Below are positions 34,604 to 37,057 of a DNA stretch of 37,057 bases, in pieces. Under the pieces are notes generated by a model. That model was not told the DNA's origin and searched no databases. It was given only the letters and a program-made list of their open reading frames with translations. Both the position numbers and the translations under genes were made by a program. The stretch spans positions 1-37,057 of the forward strand of contig JBJXHB010000343.1 in NCBI GenBank assembly GCA_046160725.1, in the 5' to 3' direction. This stretch comes from JBJXHB01 sp046160725 (GTDB taxonomy: Bacteria; Pseudomonadota; Gammaproteobacteria; Burkholderiales; Burkholderiaceae_C). Within the stretch, counting starts at the first letter, position 1. Every line of letters starts with the position of its first letter.

Positions 34604-34873
34604 TTACTTGCGAAGACCCAGCTTCTGGATCAGCGCGGTGTAACGGTCGGCGTCCTTGCCCTTCAGGTAGTCCAGCAGCTTGCGCCGACGGCTCACCATA
34701 CGCAGCAGGCCGCGACGGCCGTGGTGGTCCTTCAAGTGGGTCTTGAAGTGGGGGGTCAGTTCATTGATGCGGGACGTCAGCAACGCCACCTGCACTTCGG
34801 GGGAGCCGGTGTCGTTTTCGGAGCGGGCGTGCGCCTTGACGATCTCGGCGTTGTGGGTATTGGCCACGGCCAT
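34604..34873 (-). CDS. rpsO: 30S ribosomal protein S15
   Basis: Primary 16S rRNA-binding protein of the small subunit platform, 89 residues, the standard length. Signatures are GSPEVQVALLTSRINELTPH, HLKDHHGRRGLLRMV and the C-terminal YLKGKDADRYTALIQKLGLRK (landmark at residues 69-89). The ATG at 34873 has AGGA 8 nt upstream. The frame extends to 34951, but that part is leader. It is followed by pnp after 204 bp, the conserved rpsO-pnp pair. Confidence 0.97.
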   Translation of the reverse strand: MAVANTHNAEIVKAHARSENDTGSPEVQVALLTSRINELTPHFKTHLKDHHGRRGLLRMVSRRRKLLDYLKGKDADRYTALIQKLGLRK

Positions 34874-35066
34874 GATGGATTTCCTGGATCGATTGGAAAC
34901 CGGCCGCGTCGGGCGCTCGGCGCCGCGGGTAGCGAGGGTTTCCGTTGCCACTTGCGGCAGCGGGTGAAACCGACCCGCGCCGTGCTTATCCGCTTGCGCC
35001 CCGGGCAGACCGGTGGCAGGCGAAGCCCGCGATTATAGGGGCTCCGCTCAGCTGCGTGCTGGTCGC
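34874..35066 (-). promoter_or_regulatory. rpsO promoter and structured leader
   Basis: On the minus strand a perfect TATAAT lies at 35032-35037, striking in this GC-rich setting, but no good -35 stands 16-18 bp upstream. The leader of about 150 nt could fold several hairpins, for example GCGGGC/GCCTGC with a TTC loop just after the start site and GGCGC-CGA-GCGCC nearer the gene. S15 represses its own mRNA in many bacteria through unrelated leader structures, so such a role is possible but unproven here. Confidence 0.5.
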
Positions 35067-35528
35067 TCAGCCGCGGCCGGTGGAGCCGAAGCCGCCTGCG
35101 CCTCGCGCGCTGGCCTCGAAGCTGTCCACCCGCTCGAAGCGGGCCTGCAGCACCGGCACGATCACCAGCTGGGCCAGGCGCTCCATGGGCTGCACGGTGT
35201 AGGCCTGGCCGCTGCGGTTCCAGGCGCTGACCATCAGCGGGCCCTGGTAGTCGCTGTCGATCAGGCCGACCAGGTTGCCCAGGACGATGCCGTGCCGGTG
35301 GCCCAGCCCGGAGCGCGGCAGGATCATGGCGGCCAGGCCAGGGTCGGCGATGTGGATGGCCAGGCCGGTAGGGATCAGCTCGGCCTGGCCGGGGGCCAGC
35401 GTCAATGGCGCATCCAGGGCGGCCCGCAGGTCGAGGCCCGCGCTTCCCGGCGTCGCGTAAGCCGGCAGCTGGTCGGCCATGCGCGGGTCGAGCACGCGCA
35501 GGGCGATGATTGGCGGGGGCATGGTCAT
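35067..35528 (-). CDS. dut: dUTP diphosphatase (dUTPase)
   Basis: Splits dUTP into dUMP and pyrophosphate, keeping uracil out of DNA and feeding thymidylate synthesis. The 153-residue trimeric-type protein shows the five motifs: GSAGLDLRA (motif 1, about 28-36), ILPRSGLGHRHGIVLGN (motif 2), GLIDSDYQGPL (motif 3), ERLAQLVIVPV (motif 4) and the C-terminal GAGGFGSTGRG arm (motif 5). A second ATG lies two codons after the first. It follows coaBC by 27 bp. Confidence 0.96.
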   Translation of the reverse strand: MTMPPPIIALRVLDPRMADQLPAYATPGSAGLDLRAALDAPLTLAPGQAELIPTGLAIHIADPGLAAMILPRSGLGHRHGIVLGNLVGLIDSDYQGPLMVSAWNRSGQAYTVQPMERLAQLVIVPVLQARFERVDSFEASARGAGGFGSTGRG

Positions 35529-35555
35529 GGCCGGTTGTCTGCGGGTCGGTGCATG

Positions 35556-36785
35556 TCAGCCACGCCGGGCCGGCAGCCGGTCCGCGATCTCCGTCACCAG
35601 CAGGCGGGCCAGGGTCAACTTGCCGGCGCGCGGCGTCTCATGCTCCCCGTGCTCGTCCACCAGCAGCAACTGGTTGTCGTCGGCACCGAAAGTAGCGGGG
35701 CCGATGTTGCCGACCAGCAGCGGCACCTTCTTGCGCAGACGCTTCTCCCGGGCATGCCGCGCCAGGTCATGGCTTTCGGCAGCGAATCCGACGCACCACG
35801 GTCCATCTGGCAGTCGCGCCACTTCGGCCAGGATGTCCGGGTTCTCGGTCATTGAAAGGGTCGGCACGGTGCCGCTGCCGTCCTGCTTGATCTTCTGGTC
35901 GGCGTTGGTGGCCGGCCGCCAGTCGGCCACCGCCGCGGTCGCGACGAAGATGTCGAAGCCGGCCGCGACCGGCAGCACCGCGTCGTGCATCTGCCGTGCG
36001 CTGCGCACTTCGAGCCGGCGCACGCCACGGGGCGTAGCCAGTGCCACCGGGCCTGCCACCAGGGTGACGTCGGCCCCGGCTTCGGCGGCTGCCCGGGCGA
36101 CCGCAAAGCCCATCTTGCCGCTGGACAGGTTGGTGATGCCGCGCACCGGGTCCAACGCTTCGTAGGTCGGCCCGGCGGTGATCAGCACACGGCGTCCGGC
36201 CAGCCGCTTGGGCTGGAAGAAGGCGATCAGATCGTCGCGCAGTTCCTGTGCCTCCAGCATGCGGCCGTCCCCGACCTCGCCGCAGGCCTGGTCACCGCTG
36301 CCGGGGCCCAGCACCGTGGCCCCGTCTGCCACCACCTGGGCGACGTTTCGCCGAGTGGCCGGATGTGCCCACATTTCACGGTTCATGGCAGGCGCCAGCA
36401 GCAAAGGCACCGGCTGCGCGCCGGCGCCCAGCGGCCGGGCCAGCACCAGCAGGCTGAGCAGGTCGTCGGCGCGGCCCTGAGCCAGCTTTGCAATGAAGTC
36501 CGCCGATGCCGGCGCCACCAGCACGGCGTCCGCGCCGCGGGTCAGGTTGATGTGGGCCATGTTGTTGGGTTCGCGGGCGTCCCACTGGCTGGTCACCACC
36601 GGGTGCCCGGACAAGGCCTGCATCGTCACCGCCGTGATGAACTGCTGCGCCGCGTCGGTCATGACGACCCGCACAGTGGCGCCTTCACGGACCAGCTCGC
36701 GGGTCAGCTCAGCCGCCTTGTAGCAGGCAATGCCGCCGGACAGGCCCAACACGATCTGGCGGCCGGCGAGTTGAGGTGCATCCAT
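35556..36785 (-). CDS. coaBC: bifunctional phosphopantothenoylcysteine decarboxylase/phosphopantothenate-cysteine ligase
   Basis: Carries out two steps of coenzyme A synthesis: CTP-dependent joining of cysteine to 4'-phosphopantothenate (CoaB) and FMN-dependent decarboxylation to 4'-phosphopantetheine (CoaC). The 409 residues hold the CoaC flavoprotein domain (about 1-185) with catalytic H78 (AHINLTRGADAVLVAPAS), PAMNREMW and C168 (ACGE). The CoaB domain (about 195-405) has ITAGPTYEALDPVRGITNLSSGKMG (landmark near 202-226) and the DQKIKQ lysine. The ATG at 36785 is preceded by GAAGGA; the longer frame to 36866 has no homology. The coaBC-dut order is widely conserved. Confidence 0.96.
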   Translation of the reverse strand: MDAPQLAGRQIVLGLSGGIACYKAAELTRELVREGATVRVVMTDAAQQFITAVTMQALSGHPVVTSQWDAREPNNMAHINLTRGADAVLVAPASADFIAKLAQGRADDLLSLLVLARPLGAGAQPVPLLLAPAMNREMWAHPATRRNVAQVVADGATVLGPGSGDQACGEVGDGRMLEAQELRDDLIAFFQPKRLAGRRVLITAGPTYEALDPVRGITNLSSGKMGFAVARAAAEAGADVTLVAGPVALATPRGVRRLEVRSARQMHDAVLPVAAGFDIFVATAAVADWRPATNADQKIKQDGSGTVPTLSMTENPDILAEVARLPDGPWCVGFAAESHDLARHAREKRLRKKVPLLVGNIGPATFGADDNQLLLVDEHGEHETPRAGKLTLARLLVTEIADRLPARRG

Positions 36786-36852
36786 TGAAGGGTTCCTTCC
36801 GGCGCCGCAATGTACCGGAGCCATCTGCGGCGGGTCAGCCGGCGTAGGCGTA

Positions 36853-37057
36853 TCAGGCCGCCGCACCGTGGCAGAGCTTGTACTTGCGCCCGCTGCCGCA
36901 ATGGCAGGGCTCGTTGCGCCCAGGCTGCGCGACGGCGCGGCGCGGCGGTGACTTGTGCCCGTGCTCGATCCAGAACAGGCGCAGGTCCTGCACGGTGAAA
37001 AGCGCCTCGTCGATCAGGTCGTCACGGGTCAGCTGGCCGCCCGGGTCGACCCGGGCC
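36853..37057 (-). CDS. SEC-C motif protein, 5' end outside the window
   Basis: The last 67 codons of a minus-strand gene; the frame stays open to the right edge. The C-terminus carries the zinc-binding SEC-C motif GRNEPCHCGSGRKYKLCHG. The preceding part (LTRDDLIDEALFTVQDLRLFWIEHGHK) is an alpha-helical stretch not like the SecA C-terminal linker, so I read this as a small stand-alone SEC-C protein rather than SecA. Its stop is 67 bp from the coaBC start. Function is unknown; SEC-C motifs bind zinc and often ribosomes or partner proteins. Confidence 0.75.
   Translation of the reverse strand, partial: ARVDPGGQLTRDDLIDEALFTVQDLRLFWIEHGHKSPPRRAVAQPGRNEPCHCGSGRKYKLCHGAAA

Noticed and set aside
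36853..37057. C-terminal end of SecA
   Set aside because: The SEC-C motif matches, but the preceding helical region is unlike the SecA C-terminal linker; a small stand-alone SEC-C protein fits better.

Overview
The window is GC-rich chromosomal DNA from a betaproteobacterium, almost certainly of the order Burkholderiales. The best evidence is the minus-strand gene order rpsO-pnp-quinone oxidoreductase-tpiA-secG-tRNA-Leu-nuoA to nuoN-DUF2818-Nudix-DUF1178, a layout I know from Burkholderiales (Comamonadaceae/Rubrivivax/Leptothrix-like lineages). The genus cannot be fixed from sequence reading alone. No phage, insertion sequence, CRISPR array or defence island was found. Genes fill nearly all of the window and no gene-free stretch exceeds 300 bp.

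Left part (1-13.4 kb), mixed metabolism. A 5'-truncated O-acetylhomoserine sulfhydrylase (metY-like), an alpha/beta hydrolase and a two-domain rhodanese run on the plus strand. An acyl-CoA synthetase and a threonine-degradation pair (SDR-type tdh and kbl) run on the minus strand. kbl is divergent from an XRE-cupin regulator, and the 90-bp gap holds two tandem copies of TGTTC-N8-GAACA lying over a good sigma70 promoter for kbl. Plus-strand genes then encode a diguanylate cyclase and a nitroreductase. A membrane-anchored Mrr-like protein with degraded catalytic residues and a YihY/BrkB membrane protein are on the minus strand. A DUF2069 membrane protein and a D-2-hydroxyacid/D-2-hydroxyglutarate-type FAD dehydrogenase are on the plus strand.

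Middle part (13.4-29.6 kb), respiratory complex I. All 14 nuo genes are present in order on the minus strand, mostly with overlapping or near-touching ends, followed by DUF2818, an ADP-ribose-pyrophosphatase-like Nudix gene and DUF1178. Two irregularities stand out. (1) nuoL carries an in-frame TAG at codon 633; the next 43 codons continue in frame, encode the usual last transmembrane helix and end 13 bp before nuoM. (2) The first 35 bp of nuoD exist twice, 130 bp apart, separated by a 69-bp palindromic element; this creates a 45-codon small ORF whose stop overlaps the nuoD start exactly as the nuoC stop overlaps the first copy.

Right part (29.6-37.1 kb), housekeeping genes on the minus strand. 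These are tRNA-Leu(GAG), secG, tpiA, a PIG3-like quinone oxidoreductase, pnp with an RD-rich and polyglutamine tail, rpsO, dut, coaBC and the 3' end of a SEC-C motif protein. The rpsO-pnp spacer holds a strong stem-loop in the position of the RNase III-processed pnp leader known from enterobacteria.

No wholly new multi-gene system was recognised. The points most worth following are the nuoL amber codon, the nuoC/nuoD duplication with its palindromic element, and the tandem operators of the threonine-degradation switch.
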